Origin: a bacterium
Lineage (GTDB): Bacteria > AUK180
Assembly: GCA_021162505.1 (NCBI GenBank)
Contig: JAGGYO010000343.1
Location: forward strand, 1 to 14,491
Length of the DNA: 14,491 bases
Direction: 5' to 3'
Shown here: one piece after another, positions 1 through 8,884 of the stretch
Position numbering within the stretch: position 1 is the first letter of the stretch
Layout: each line of letters begins with the position of its first letter
Translations under genes and position numbers: made by a program
Notes under the pieces: model-generated
Told to the model about the DNA's origin: nothing
Databases searched by the model: none
The model's input: the letters and a program-made list of their open reading frames with translations, nothing else

Positions 1-1191
1 ATTATCACTTTTTTCAATATAGGCTTTCTTTTTGTTTATAAATATATAAGGTCGTATCTTTTCAATTGTTCTTTTTCCAATGCGTTTTACATTCACCAAT
101 TCATCAATTGATTTTATTCTGCCGACTTTTTCTCTATAAGCTACTATGGCATTTGATGTAGAGGAACCTATACCCGGTATCCCTGCGATCTCTGCTGCCG
201 AAGCAATATTTATATTGATCTTTCCATTCACTATGGAAAGATCTCTAATAAACTCTTTTTCTCCAATGGTAAATGAAAAATAATGTGTTGTTCCAAGTTC
301 AGCGTGTGTTTTGAAAGAATAAGACAATCCCAAACCTTTTCCGGAAACATTGACACCTAAACTATATGCAATGTCCCGGTCGCTCAATATCTCAATTCCA
401 CCTAAGAAGTTTATAAAATTGAACAATCTATAGGACATTCCAATATGGAAATCGGGGTGTATATTTTTTTTATCACCGAAATTTTCCAAATAGGCATCAT
501 ATTCACTGCTATTCCAGATATTATCTTCTATTGCTTGTTGTTCATCGTCGGGAAGGTCTGTCAGTCCATAGGTATATTTCAAATATGATGGTGGTATGAT
601 GGTAACCATATTGAAATAAATATTAAAATTTGAGTGGAACTTATAATTTGCTCCAATTCCAATGTCACGATAAATATATTCCTGTCCAATATTGGGCTGC
701 GAAATATTTTTTAATCTTAATGCCAAAGATAGATTATAGTTAACATAATATTTGGCACCAATATCTATTGCCCAAACGGAAGCACTGCCGATATCTTCCA
801 TGATCAAACTCATGTATTTTGCTTTAACCCCTATTCCGATATTTTTACCCACATGTATTCCCATACCTAAATGGATCTGTTCCTCTTTATAAATTTCAGA
901 ACCGAATGTTTCCATTCCAAGAGCAATGGTAACTTTTTTCATGGGTTTTATCAAAGCAAAGGATAAGCCCTCCAATTCTTTCATATTATACAAACGCATT
1001 GTATTGAACGCTATATGCGGATGCTGAAAAAATGAAAGATTCCCTACATTTGTGAAAAAGGAATCAGGCGATAAGGCAGTTAAATTTTCTCCGCCTGTTG
1101 CAACATCGGTAGGGTTCCAGCCGTCAAATTCGAATGATGCAAAGGTCATAACAAAAACCGAAAGTAAGAGTATTGTTAATATTTTTTTCAT
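1..1191 (-). CDS. PorV-like outer-membrane beta-barrel fused to ComEA-type helix-hairpin-helix domain (partial, runs off left edge)
   Basis: My own translation from ATG at 1191 stays open for 397 codons to base 1, so the C-terminus is missing. Residues 1-18 are a signal peptide (MKKILTILLLSVFVMTFA). Residues about 20-320 have the alternating, aromatic-rich pattern of a PorV/PorQ/UPF0164-type barrel, including the N-terminal stretch ATGGENLTALSPDSFFTNVG that resembles the 'GG..A...D..A...NP' opening of that family. Residues about 325-388 are a clear ComEA-like (HhH)2 domain: INIASAAEIAGIPGIG, then AIVAYREKVGRIKSIDEL, then VKRIGKRTIEKIRPYI. ComEA binds double-stranded DNA in the periplasm; here the HhH pair follows the barrel, so it would also be expected to face the periplasm. 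AGGAG overlaps the stop codon of the gene before it (11-nt gap), supporting this start. The domain assignments are strong; a role in DNA uptake is inference. Residues after the HhH domain (KKKAYIEKSDN) continue out of view. Confidence 0.88.
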   Translation of the reverse strand, partial: MKKILTILLLSVFVMTFASFEFDGWNPTDVATGGENLTALSPDSFFTNVGNLSFFQHPHIAFNTMRLYNMKELEGLSFALIKPMKKVTIALGMETFGSEIYKEEQIHLGMGIHVGKNIGIGVKAKYMSLIMEDIGSASVWAIDIGAKYYVNYNLSLALRLKNISQPNIGQEYIYRDIGIGANYKFHSNFNIYFNMVTIIPPSYLKYTYGLTDLPDDEQQAIEDNIWNSSEYDAYLENFGDKKNIHPDFHIGMSYRLFNFINFLGGIEILSDRDIAYSLGVNVSGKGLGLSYSFKTHAELGTTHYFSFTIGEKEFIRDLSIVNGKININIASAAEIAGIPGIGSSTSNAIVAYREKVGRIKSIDELVNVKRIGKRTIEKIRPYIFINKKKAYIEKSDN

Positions 1192-1202
1192 TATAATCTC
1201 CT

Positions 1203-4200
1203 TCACATTTTCTTGCCAATGGCAACAATTGCCTTTTTGGTAATTGATCTTGTTTCATTTCTCAATTCAATATACACAATATAAACACCGATGGGTAAAG
1301 GCCCATTGGCATCATTATTTCCCCACCATTTTACCGAATAAGGACCCGGTGGAACGGGAGTTTTTTCAGCCAGTGTTTTTACTACCTTGCCCCTCATATC
1401 ATATATCCTCAGCGTCAATACACCCTCTGAGGCTATTTCCATAGAAATCGTGGTGTATAATCTTGTCGGTATTGAGCCGTCATTAACGAAGGTCCTGGGT
1501 TCGACCTTAATGTCAAGGATCTTTCCACCCGGAACCTCTATTTCATTTGAAGGTCTTCCCATAGTAGGTTTATCCGTAATGGCCCAATCGTCCAAGGTAT
1601 TGGTATCGGTGAATTTTTCATCCCTTGTAATTGAATATTCTTCTTTTATATTTATTGACGGGATAGCACCTTCCACGGCATAGACCCAATCATAGATATA
1701 GTTAGGATCCGGCTGCACCGTGCCACCCGGAAAATCCGGGTACTTGGCAAGATTCGGGAAAAATTTATAGAGTTTACCAACCCATTGATATTCTCCCAAT
1801 TTAGCATCTGTTGAATTCAATATTTCATAAAAATCACTATATTCAATATATGATATATCAATGAGTTTTGATATATCATAAGTAATTGCAGGAATTACTT
1901 GTGCACCACTAATGAGATCTCCATTGGCATCCACGGGAAATTTATATGCCTCTGAATCTCTTTGTGCCCATAGTACCGCATCTTTTATATTTCCCGAGAA
2001 ATCTCTAAGATCGATATTCTCATCTGTTGAAGAAAGGGAAAATGAATCATCAAAAACCGTTAAAATATTATCATTACCAGCAGTTGATTCGTCATTTTCG
2101 GAATTCCCCTCGGTAATAATGATAAATTGTCCCGTCCTGATCTTTGTCCCGACTTTAAATATTTTAAGCGGATTGTCAGCTTCAATAAAACATCCGCCAA
2201 TGTCAACGCCATTGCCACCATTCCCATCATTTTTACAGTAGAGTTCAACCCAATCAGGGTAACCGGAAGGCGAATAGAAATAGACCTCGGAAATTACAAT
2301 ATCTGCTGCCGCAGGTAAAGTATCTTGAGGATGAGGTCCACCTGGTGTTTCAACCATAGTATCTTTCCAATCTGCTTTATCGTTTGTATCCGTATTATTT
2401 ACATCACGAACAATAGAACCCTTGGAAAAATCAGAGTCAACGCAATCGATCTCTTCTGCGGTTGTTGGTGAACCATAGGAGATATTCCATTGACTTCCGA
2501 CAAATCCTTTTTTGAAATCGTCATCGGAAATCGATCCGCTTTGATCTGCCCAGCATACAATATCCATTAATTCGCCTGCGGGAGTGAATATTCCTATCTG
2601 TTCATCAGAATCGGTTAATCCCGAATCAGAGGTATATATAATATGTATATTTGACCCACTTGGAATTGAATCCTTCCAATCATCGCCATTATCGTATAAC
2701 AAAACAATATAATCCCCTGTTTTTACAGTAAGTTCACCGAGCTTTTTATCTGCATTAGCATCAAGATCGGTTACAGAGGCATTTCCTCCGGTAGCGCCAT
2801 TAATACTATCCAGATCATCTATATAGAAACCGTTGATATTTACCCCGTTACCATTATTACCATCATCTGTACAATAGATCTCAACAAAGTCCTCGCCTAA
2901 TGTTCCAATAAAATCCACTTCTGTAACGAGGAGTTTTACATCTTTTACGGTTAAGGTCTTATAAAAATCGCTCTCGGAATTATTTATGGTATCTATGGAA
3001 TTTCCCTTATAATCCGTTCCTGTGATCCATATGCCAATAGTAGAGAGATTCGGTATATTAAAACTCCCGCCATTTGTAAAATCAATAGTTCCGGAGAATA
3101 AAATATCATACCCGTATATTACATTATTATCACCCAATGTTCCGCCTGAATCATAAGAAATATCTGTTGAGGATGTTCCGATCCAACTCCCGGTCGAAGA
3201 ATATATTTTATAATGTATGGTCATTGTTTGTGTATTATAAATTCCTCCAAGATCTGAAAGTGTCAATGTATTTGGTATATTTTGGACTGACCTTAACGGT
3301 ACATCATTCTCGGGAGTAAAACCTATTATTGTAGGACCGGATATATCAATCGGCAAGACATCAAGATCTGATGTCAAAACATTGCTTACACCCGTATTCG
3401 TTGCGGTAAGTGTAATAGTAGAAGGCGATAAGCAACTCCCGTAATCGATTGTTGCTATTCCACTTATAAGTGTAAGTCCTATTGTGTCACCGCTTGCTTG
3501 AAAATGTCCTATACCTATTGGACTTGCTGAAACTATTACATTAAGTGAAGGTGATGAGGTATAGATAGAATAATTTTCATCTAAGAGCTTTACTGTAACC
3601 GTTGCCGTTTCCGGTGACCCACCGATAATCTCAATCCTTGACGGTGAAACACTCGTTTGCAGGTAAATTGCTGCTTCAATAGGTCCAACAGAATTTGGGT
3701 GTCTTGGAGTTCCATAAATAAGATTACCAAGATAATCATGCCCATTTATGGTAATGAGATCATTATTTGCCCAATTACCCGCATCATTCCCGTCCTTTCC
3801 AAGGATCTTTTTCTCCATTGAAACTCCACCTGTAGCTCCGGCGAACCAACCGCTTGAACAATCAATATCATCAATAATATTTCCACTTCCATCTTTTAAA
3901 TAAAGATGTTCGCCGTCGTTTGATAATTTGCTGTATCCAAGCCCTTCAAAGTCCGAAATTATGTCTCCTATTGCTTGTTTTACAGGTTCAGATGTACTTC
4001 TATACTCAATTAAATAGTATTTCCCAGCAGTAATTGTTGCTGTATTCATTACTGTTGTATCCGATAGATCTGCAATAATACCACTGCCATCTGAAATAGT
4101 CCAATTTGTAAGATCAATATTCCCGCCGGTTGTATTATAGAGTTCAAGCCATTCGTAACCCGATGATGCCTGTGTACCGCTCCAATCGATTTCACTGAAA

Positions 4201-4277
4201 ACGACATCACCCTTATTTGCAGCAAAAACATTGATTGAAAGAAGTATTGTAAATATTATATATATAATTTTTTTCAT
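1203..4277 (-). CDS. Secreted triple lamin-tail-domain protein with FlgD/Por-type C-terminal domain
   Basis: A 1024-residue secreted protein. Residues 1-19 form a signal peptide (MKKIIYIIFTILLSINVFA). Three lamin-tail domains (LTD) follow. LTD1 at about 24-195 begins VVFSEIDWSG and contains GYEWLELYN and DCSSGWFAG. LTD2 at about 448-645 contains VTEVDFIG and EDFVEIYC. LTD3 at about 656-910 contains VISEVYFYSPSG and DWVELYC. An Ig-like module lies at about 205-310 and a less defined beta-rich region at 311-445. Residues about 920-1024 form a FlgD-like/Por-secretion-like C-terminal domain (LTLRIYDMRGKVVKTL, then PLPIGVYIVYIEL). LTDs in bacteria are extracellular beta-sandwich modules, often attached to nucleases or other hydrolases, but no catalytic domain is visible here. 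It lies between two PorV-like barrel genes (gaps 9 and 11 nt). AGGAG overlaps the TAG stop of the upstream gene and fixes the start. Likely a cell-surface or secreted adhesive/binding protein; the ligand is unknown. Confidence 0.9.
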   Translation of the reverse strand: MKKIIYIIFTILLSINVFAANKGDVVFSEIDWSGTQASSGYEWLELYNTTGGNIDLTNWTISDGSGIIADLSDTTVMNTATITAGKYYLIEYRSTSEPVKQAIGDIISDFEGLGYSKLSNDGEHLYLKDGSGNIIDDIDCSSGWFAGATGGVSMEKKILGKDGNDAGNWANNDLITINGHDYLGNLIYGTPRHPNSVGPIEAAIYLQTSVSPSRIEIIGGSPETATVTVKLLDENYSIYTSSPSLNVIVSASPIGIGHFQASGDTIGLTLISGIATIDYGSCLSPSTITLTATNTGVSNVLTSDLDVLPIDISGPTIIGFTPENDVPLRSVQNIPNTLTLSDLGGIYNTQTMTIHYKIYSSTGSWIGTSSTDISYDSGGTLGDNNVIYGYDILFSGTIDFTNGGSFNIPNLSTIGIWITGTDYKGNSIDTINNSESDFYKTLTVKDVKLLVTEVDFIGTLGEDFVEIYCTDDGNNGNGVNINGFYIDDLDSINGATGGNASVTDLDANADKKLGELTVKTGDYIVLLYDNGDDWKDSIPSGSNIHIIYTSDSGLTDSDEQIGIFTPAGELMDIVCWADQSGSISDDDFKKGFVGSQWNISYGSPTTAEEIDCVDSDFSKGSIVRDVNNTDTNDKADWKDTMVETPGGPHPQDTLPAAADIVISEVYFYSPSGYPDWVELYCKNDGNGGNGVDIGGCFIEADNPLKIFKVGTKIRTGQFIIITEGNSENDESTAGNDNILTVFDDSFSLSSTDENIDLRDFSGNIKDAVLWAQRDSEAYKFPVDANGDLISGAQVIPAITYDISKLIDISYIEYSDFYEILNSTDAKLGEYQWVGKLYKFFPNLAKYPDFPGGTVQPDPNYIYDWVYAVEGAIPSINIKEEYSITRDEKFTDTNTLDDWAITDKPTMGRPSNEIEVPGGKILDIKVEPRTFVNDGSIPTRLYTTISMEIASEGVLTLRIYDMRGKVVKTLAEKTPVPPGPYSVKWWGNNDANGPLPIGVYIVYIELRNETRSITKKAIVAIGKKM

Positions 4278-4286
4278 ATTACTCTC

Positions 4287-5168
4287 CTACCACCTGAATT
4301 CCAAGCCCACATCATAAAGTGAACCGTAATTACTATTAAAATTATAAGCAAATGATACAAGAAATTTTTGCAAGCTATAGGATAGTCCTAAATTCAAGCG
4401 TTTTGCATAACTATCAAATACATTATGAACACCTGTGGCAATTGTCAAATACTTGAACATAATGAATTTCACTCCATAATTAACCATTAATTCATCTGAA
4501 TATGCATTATAATCATTCAGCAATATAATAGCATTTTTATGATTTTTAAAATTATATCTATATCGCCAGCCGATCCCTGTAACTACTTGATTAAAATCTC
4601 CTTGTGTCTCAAATTGCATTTTGGTCCCGAAATTTTTCATATACATTCCAATAAGAAATTTTTTAATCCTGAATGAAAGTCCCAAGTCAAAAAGCAAACT
4701 GGAAGTTTTATTATCACCGTATTGTGCTTCAAGATATTTTATATTGAAACCGTAATAGCTGTTTGTATAGAATCTATCTGCAATAGTAAGAGCCAGTGCC
4801 TGGTCATAGGAGAAAAACTCGCCACGTGTAGTCCCTGAAATATCTCTTTCATCCTGAAATCCGTAATTTCCGTAAAGGTAAGATAATGAAATATTTCCAA
4901 TACCCTCAATATACTTTCCAATACCCAAATAACTGAAATTGGTATCATCAAGATATTTCAAATGACTGACCTTAATAAAACTCCACTGAGACATTGCCAA
5001 AAGAGAGGGATTCGTTAATATAGATTGATAATCATCAATATCAACACTTTCATTTGATCCTGCTGCCATGGCGATGGGACCGAAATTAAGGTTCAATATG
5101 GAAGTATAGTCCAATGAAAATGTTAAGACGAACAGTGCCATAAATAAAAATATCATATATTTTTTCAT
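4287..5168 (-). CDS. PorV/PorQ (UPF0164)-like outer-membrane beta-barrel protein
   Basis: 293 residues, beginning with a signal peptide (MKKYMIFLFMALFVLTFS). The mature N-terminus has the family-like segment PIAMAAGSNESVDIDD then ILTNPSLLA, matching the PorV/PorQ pattern in which a small-residue stretch is followed by 'NPA'. The rest alternates polar and aromatic or hydrophobic residues (GIGNISLSYLYGNYGF, LNLGLSYSLQKFLVSFAYNF). The protein ends in LEFRW, an aromatic terminal residue typical of BAM-assembled barrels. In the type IX secretion system PorV carries secreted C-terminal-domain proteins to the surface; here the flanking genes both encode proteins with such C-terminal domains. That partnership is inferred from context. 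The gap to the upstream stop is 3 nt and the GAGG overlaps that stop, so translation is probably coupled. No HhH tail is present, unlike the barrel encoded at the left edge. Confidence 0.85.
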   Translation of the reverse strand: MKKYMIFLFMALFVLTFSLDYTSILNLNFGPIAMAAGSNESVDIDDYQSILTNPSLLAMSQWSFIKVSHLKYLDDTNFSYLGIGKYIEGIGNISLSYLYGNYGFQDERDISGTTRGEFFSYDQALALTIADRFYTNSYYGFNIKYLEAQYGDNKTSSLLFDLGLSFRIKKFLIGMYMKNFGTKMQFETQGDFNQVVTGIGWRYRYNFKNHKNAIILLNDYNAYSDELMVNYGVKFIMFKYLTIATGVHNVFDSYAKRLNLGLSYSLQKFLVSFAYNFNSNYGSLYDVGLEFRW

Positions 5169-5171
5169 TTT

Positions 5172-8100
5172 CTACCTCACAACCGTGAATTTTACCATTT
5201 CGGTAAATTTATCCGCTTTTAAAATTGCAAAATAGATACCCGATGGTATCTTTCTGCCGGATCTGTCTTTTAGATCATAGGCGATTTTATGATATCCCGC
5301 ATCCAGATCTTCATTTGCAATATCAACTATTTTCCTTGCGTCCATTGTTAAAATTGTCAGTTTTATATGTGTTGCCTCCTGAATATTTATCTCAAAAGTA
5401 ATGGTGTCTATATCTGTTCTTGCCGGGTTTGGATATGGTGTTGAAAGAAAATCCCCTTCAAAAGAGGTATCAGTAAAGTATTCCGTGAGATCATTGCACT
5501 TGAATTCTACAATATGTTTTCCTGCACTTTGAGATAAATTCAATACAAATGTCCCGGTTCCCGTACTATCGGTATCGACTGCACTTTGAGAAATTGTTGC
5601 GCCAATGGGTGAATCAATGATCATTCCTGTAATGTGTGCTCCATAAAGTGCTATATCTTTATCATTTTTAATAGTGATAACAATATTTTGTGCATGTCCT
5701 GGTGCAGAATGAGGATCATCCGCAGGATCAAGAGCCATTGATACCGGCGTTTCCACATAAAAGGAAGGCGTAGCGATATCAATAAACTCGTTATTATTCT
5801 CATTAATTTTCATACCGAATTTATATTCTCCGCTCACCGCCGGGAAATTATAACCGTTAAAATCGATCTCAATATCATTTATTGCAGTAATATTTGGTAT
5901 GGTAATAGTAGAACCTGTAACCGAATAATTGGAAGCGGAAATTGCCGTTCCGTCTATTAAGATTGATAGATTCGTAGTATCCGGTTGAGTAAAAGACGAA
6001 TGAACAATGACATACATTGAATCATCCCCGTCAAATATCGTAGAACCAACTGAATAAGTTAGCGATAGATTGCCATGACCGCTTTCACAAAGAGGAATAT
6101 TCGGGGTTTTTGAAACTCCGAAATTACCTGAAACTGCACTGTCAGTATTTCCAAAAACAGATTTGTTCCCGGATTCATCTACTCCTTTCACTGAAATATA
6201 GAATGTAGTTCCCGCCGGAAGTAATGTTAAAATAATACTTTCCGTATTTCCCGAATTTTGCGGTGTTATACCCGAGGTATCATATTTTAGAGCATTATTA
6301 AAATCCGTATCATTTGTAATTACCGTTGTTGAATAAGCGATCTCATAATTTGTACATGTTCCCGTTGCACCATTATCACCGGGTGCGGTGAATGTGATCT
6401 TTATGCCGCCAACCGTGGGATAAGAGAGTGCAGAAAGATCGTTTATAGAAGAAGGAGAAACATTGTCAACGGTATTAAAACTAAATGAGTAATTACCCCC
6501 TGGTTTTCCGTCATTATCCCCGTCAAGTGAATTTCCTGCAATATCCATTGCTCCCGAATAAACAGTAATATCATATAAGGTATCTTCCGTGAGCGGAGCT
6601 GTGAGGGTCATCGTTAATGTCTCATTACCGACATCCCAGGAAAGTGTATATGCTACGGAAGGAACTATATCAAGCGCTAAGCTCACCGATGCAGTATTCA
6701 TTTGCTCTGAAAATGTGATGGATATAAGAGTAGTCGTATCCACATTTACAGTAGTAGCAGGAAAAATATCTATTACCTTTGGTGGGGAAAAATCGGGGCA
6801 ACTCTTTGCAAACACGGAGTTCTCTGAACGGGGAGTTCCATTTATGGGATTACCCCCAGAATCAGTACCATTTTTGGTAATTCCATTATTATTTGCCCAA
6901 TTAGATGCAGCATTACTCGATGCACATGGGTCAATACGCTCCATTGTTATGTCAGAATCTTTGTCACCGGCAAACCAACCGGAAGAACAATCTACTTGAT
7001 CAATAATTTGACCAGAAGCATTCTTCAGAGTTACAATATCCCCTGCATCAGCCAAAAGTGAATAACCAAATCCTTCTGAATCTCCCTCCATATCAGCTAT
7101 TGAAGAGGCGGTTTGATCTGATTTTTCATATTCTGCAAGAAAATATCCACCAGCGGGGATTGTTGTAGTGTTAAGCTCTGTAAAATCATCAAGAACTCCA
7201 CTGCTGTCTTCAAGAGACCATCCCGAGATATCAATTTCTTCATTTGTGGGATTATACAGTTCTACCCATTCATATCCAAAAGCAGCCGTAGTTCCCATCC
7301 ATGCAATTTCATTTATTACAATTGAAAGATTAGATTCATAAACTGATATTACGGGACTGGTGGCTATTGGAGACAACGCTCCCGTGCCCTTGGATCTTAC
7401 TGTAAATTCATAAGATCCGGTGGTTACACACTGAGCACCCTCGCCGGACTGAGACTGATCACCGTAGATAAATACCAGATCGGTGCCAGTGTCAAGTGTG
7501 GTGATATCAGCAACTATCTCCCACCCCGAGGTCTCATTGCCTGTAATGGAACTTATCGTAGCGGTGGCGTCGCCCGAAAGCGAGACATATCCCGCCGAAG
7601 AAACCGAACCTGTCTGAGGTTGTGCCCAGTTCGATGGCACAAACACCGAGACCTGGCCACCTGACATATCAAGGGATGCCGTATATGTTATCATAATTGT
7701 CTGAAAGTTGTTCACGAGGACATTTCCCGGGGTTATCGTGCCCGTCCCGGTCCCATCACCATAATTACCCGTTGTAAATGTAAATGAATATGTATCACCA
7801 CCGGAATCTGTAACAGCAGCAGATACTGCAAGTGTATTCCCTGCAAGATCGGTAACAAGCATCTTATCAAGGATAACGGTGTATGGCGTTGAATCAAAAA
7901 AGTTATTGTGCAAAATTGTTAATGTTGTTGTATTGTTTGACCAGACATAAGATTCACCTCCAGGAGAAGGAGAAATAGTTATTCCTGCTGTTGAAGTATT
8001 AGTCATCTTTTCAGAAAAATCAATTATAACATCTTGAATCGCAGCAACACCGGATACACCATTAGCCGGATTTGTAGAAAAAACAGTTGGGGGGTTGCTA

Positions 8101-8720
8101 TCTGGTGGACATTCTGCCGGAGATGAAGAATTTGACGGTGCTTCAGTAACAATTACCCAATCATTTCCATTAACATCTGTATCCCATCCATTACCCTCGC
8201 CATTATTATTAATTCCGGCAGGACCGGAAATTCTTTCAATTGAAGCTGTTGTAGAACCTGCATCTGGAGCGGGAGAGCCCCCTTCTGCAGAAGCTGCGGT
8301 TCCCCAACCGACATAATCAATTACTGTGCTTGATAAATCCCTGATTCCAATGTGACCACCTGTACCGGATAATCCCATACTATCAGCTACAAAATCAACG
8401 GTAACTCCCGTCCATTCCGTCGATATTAAACTCCCGCCAACAAGAAAATACCCGCAAGAGTGAATAACTGCTCCCGCCGGCAAGGTTGCTTTGCTACTCC
8501 AACTGGTTCCCGTAGCTGTTTTGTAAACAATTTCCCAACCAGAAATATCAATATCACTTCCTGATGGATTGTATAACTCGACATATTCATGTGCAGTTTC
8601 CGCTCCAGGACAATCATATTCTACCTGACTAACTACAATATGATCTGCAATTTGTGAATAAGGGAAACAATGAAATATTAGCATAAAAAAAATTAAGAAA
8701 AAAGTTTTTTTCCTTTTCAT
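5172..8720 (-). CDS. Large multi-domain secreted surface protein: two lamin-tail domains, SbsA-type Ig, Fn3 and a Por/FlgD-type C-terminal domain
   Basis: 1182 residues from the start I prefer (ATG at 8720), which puts a signal peptide (MKRKKTFFLIFFMLIFHCFP) at the N-terminus and has AAGGAG 8 nt upstream. The frame stays open to a second well-equipped ATG at 8882 (see separate entry). Approximate domain order: LTD1 23-199 (VVSQVEYDCPG, EYVELYNPSGSDIDISGW); SbsA/Big_5-like Ig 209-318 (NPPTVFSTNPANGV, VIIDFSEKM, VTDLAGNTL); an unassigned domain 319-463; LTD2 464-638 (INEIAWMGTT, GYEWVELYNPTNEEIDISGW, DCSSGWFAG); a second Big_5-like 645-752; Fn3-like 754-865; an unassigned beta-rich domain 866-993; an Ig-like module 994-1089; C-terminal sorting-type domain 1090-1182 (TPYPNPARTD, then IPSGIYFAILKA). 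LTD2 is a close paralogue of LTD1 in the protein encoded at 1203-4277. Probably exported and surface-held. The unassigned domain at 319-463 is visibly richer in G+C than its surroundings. Confidence 0.88.
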   Translation of the reverse strand: MKRKKTFFLIFFMLIFHCFPYSQIADHIVVSQVEYDCPGAETAHEYVELYNPSGSDIDISGWEIVYKTATGTSWSSKATLPAGAVIHSCGYFLVGGSLISTEWTGVTVDFVADSMGLSGTGGHIGIRDLSSTVIDYVGWGTAASAEGGSPAPDAGSTTASIERISGPAGINNNGEGNGWDTDVNGNDWVIVTEAPSNSSSPAECPPDSNPPTVFSTNPANGVSGVAAIQDVIIDFSEKMTNTSTAGITISPSPGGESYVWSNNTTTLTILHNNFFDSTPYTVILDKMLVTDLAGNTLAVSAAVTDSGGDTYSFTFTTGNYGDGTGTGTITPGNVLVNNFQTIMITYTASLDMSGGQVSVFVPSNWAQPQTGSVSSAGYVSLSGDATATISSITGNETSGWEIVADITTLDTGTDLVFIYGDQSQSGEGAQCVTTGSYEFTVRSKGTGALSPIATSPVISVYESNLSIVINEIAWMGTTAAFGYEWVELYNPTNEEIDISGWSLEDSSGVLDDFTELNTTTIPAGGYFLAEYEKSDQTASSIADMEGDSEGFGYSLLADAGDIVTLKNASGQIIDQVDCSSGWFAGDKDSDITMERIDPCASSNAASNWANNNGITKNGTDSGGNPINGTPRSENSVFAKSCPDFSPPKVIDIFPATTVNVDTTTLISITFSEQMNTASVSLALDIVPSVAYTLSWDVGNETLTMTLTAPLTEDTLYDITVYSGAMDIAGNSLDGDNDGKPGGNYSFSFNTVDNVSPSSINDLSALSYPTVGGIKITFTAPGDNGATGTCTNYEIAYSTTVITNDTDFNNALKYDTSGITPQNSGNTESIILTLLPAGTTFYISVKGVDESGNKSVFGNTDSAVSGNFGVSKTPNIPLCESGHGNLSLTYSVGSTIFDGDDSMYVIVHSSFTQPDTTNLSILIDGTAISASNYSVTGSTITIPNITAINDIEIDFNGYNFPAVSGEYKFGMKINENNNEFIDIATPSFYVETPVSMALDPADDPHSAPGHAQNIVITIKNDKDIALYGAHITGMIIDSPIGATISQSAVDTDSTGTGTFVLNLSQSAGKHIVEFKCNDLTEYFTDTSFEGDFLSTPYPNPARTDIDTITFEINIQEATHIKLTILTMDARKIVDIANEDLDAGYHKIAYDLKDRSGRKIPSGIYFAILKADKFTEMVKFTVVR

Positions 8721-8724
8721 AATC

Positions 8725-8780
8725 ATTACTCCTTCTATAAATACATTGTTTAAAAAGTTTAAAAGTTGAAAGTTCAAAGA
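8725..8780 (-). repeat. Inner copy of duplicated leader/RBS (direct repeat)
   Basis: Bases 8725-8760 match 8885-8920 at 35 of 36 positions, exactly 160 bp apart; similarity continues with one gap to about 8779. The shared part includes AAGGAGTAAT (on the minus strand) and the preceding AT-rich leader. This copy serves the start at 8720. Confidence 0.85.
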
Positions 8781-8829
8781 TTGGAAATTTGAAGTTTCTT
8801 CACCAACCTCTAATCTCCAGCCTTTTACT

Positions 8830-8858
8830 CCGTTAGGGACTTTTTTAACTCTAATGGG
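8830..8858. repeat. Palindromic repeat copy 1 (shares CTCTAATGGG with 10312-10321)
   Basis: Arms 8830-8838 (CCGTTAGGG) and 8849-8857 (CTCTAATGG) pair over 9 positions including two G-T pairs, around a T-rich loop. The right arm plus the next G is identical to 10 bases of a second hairpin at 10296-10321. Read on the minus strand both copies begin a translated PIR motif (SPIRVKK here, DPIRDKS in the other). Confidence 0.6.
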
Positions 8859-8884
8859 GCTAACCTCTGGTTTTTTCTTCATAG

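Larger units (their letters stand above)
8721..8882 (-). other. In-frame 54-codon extension or overlapping small ORF upstream of the large LTD gene
   Basis: An ATG at 8882 with AAGGAG 6 nt upstream opens a frame that runs without a stop into the LTD gene. The extension begins MKKKPEVSPIRVKKVPNG and is low-complexity further on (SNFQSLNFQLLNF), encoding a palindromic repeat and a TTGAAAG-like tract. It would put 54 residues before the signal peptide, which would be expected to block export. I therefore read it as a repeat insertion with a duplicated leader rather than true N-terminal protein sequence. A third ATG at 8726 lies only 2 nt from the inner AAGGAG (8729-8734), too close to be favoured. 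Confidence 0.6.

Noticed and set aside
6589..6999. A 136-codon open frame on the plus strand
   Set aside because: It is antisense to the large LTD gene, has no ribosome-binding site, and its composition follows from the codon use of the real gene.
8653..8720. Lipoprotein signal in the large LTD protein (Cys in IFHCFP)
   Set aside because: The residues before the Cys (I-F-H) do not match the lipobox, where a small residue is needed at -1.
8721..8882. Taking the large LTD protein to start at 8882
   Set aside because: This would bury the signal peptide behind 54 residues of repeat-derived, low-complexity sequence; the ATG at 8720 has a properly spaced AAGGAG and a canonical signal peptide.
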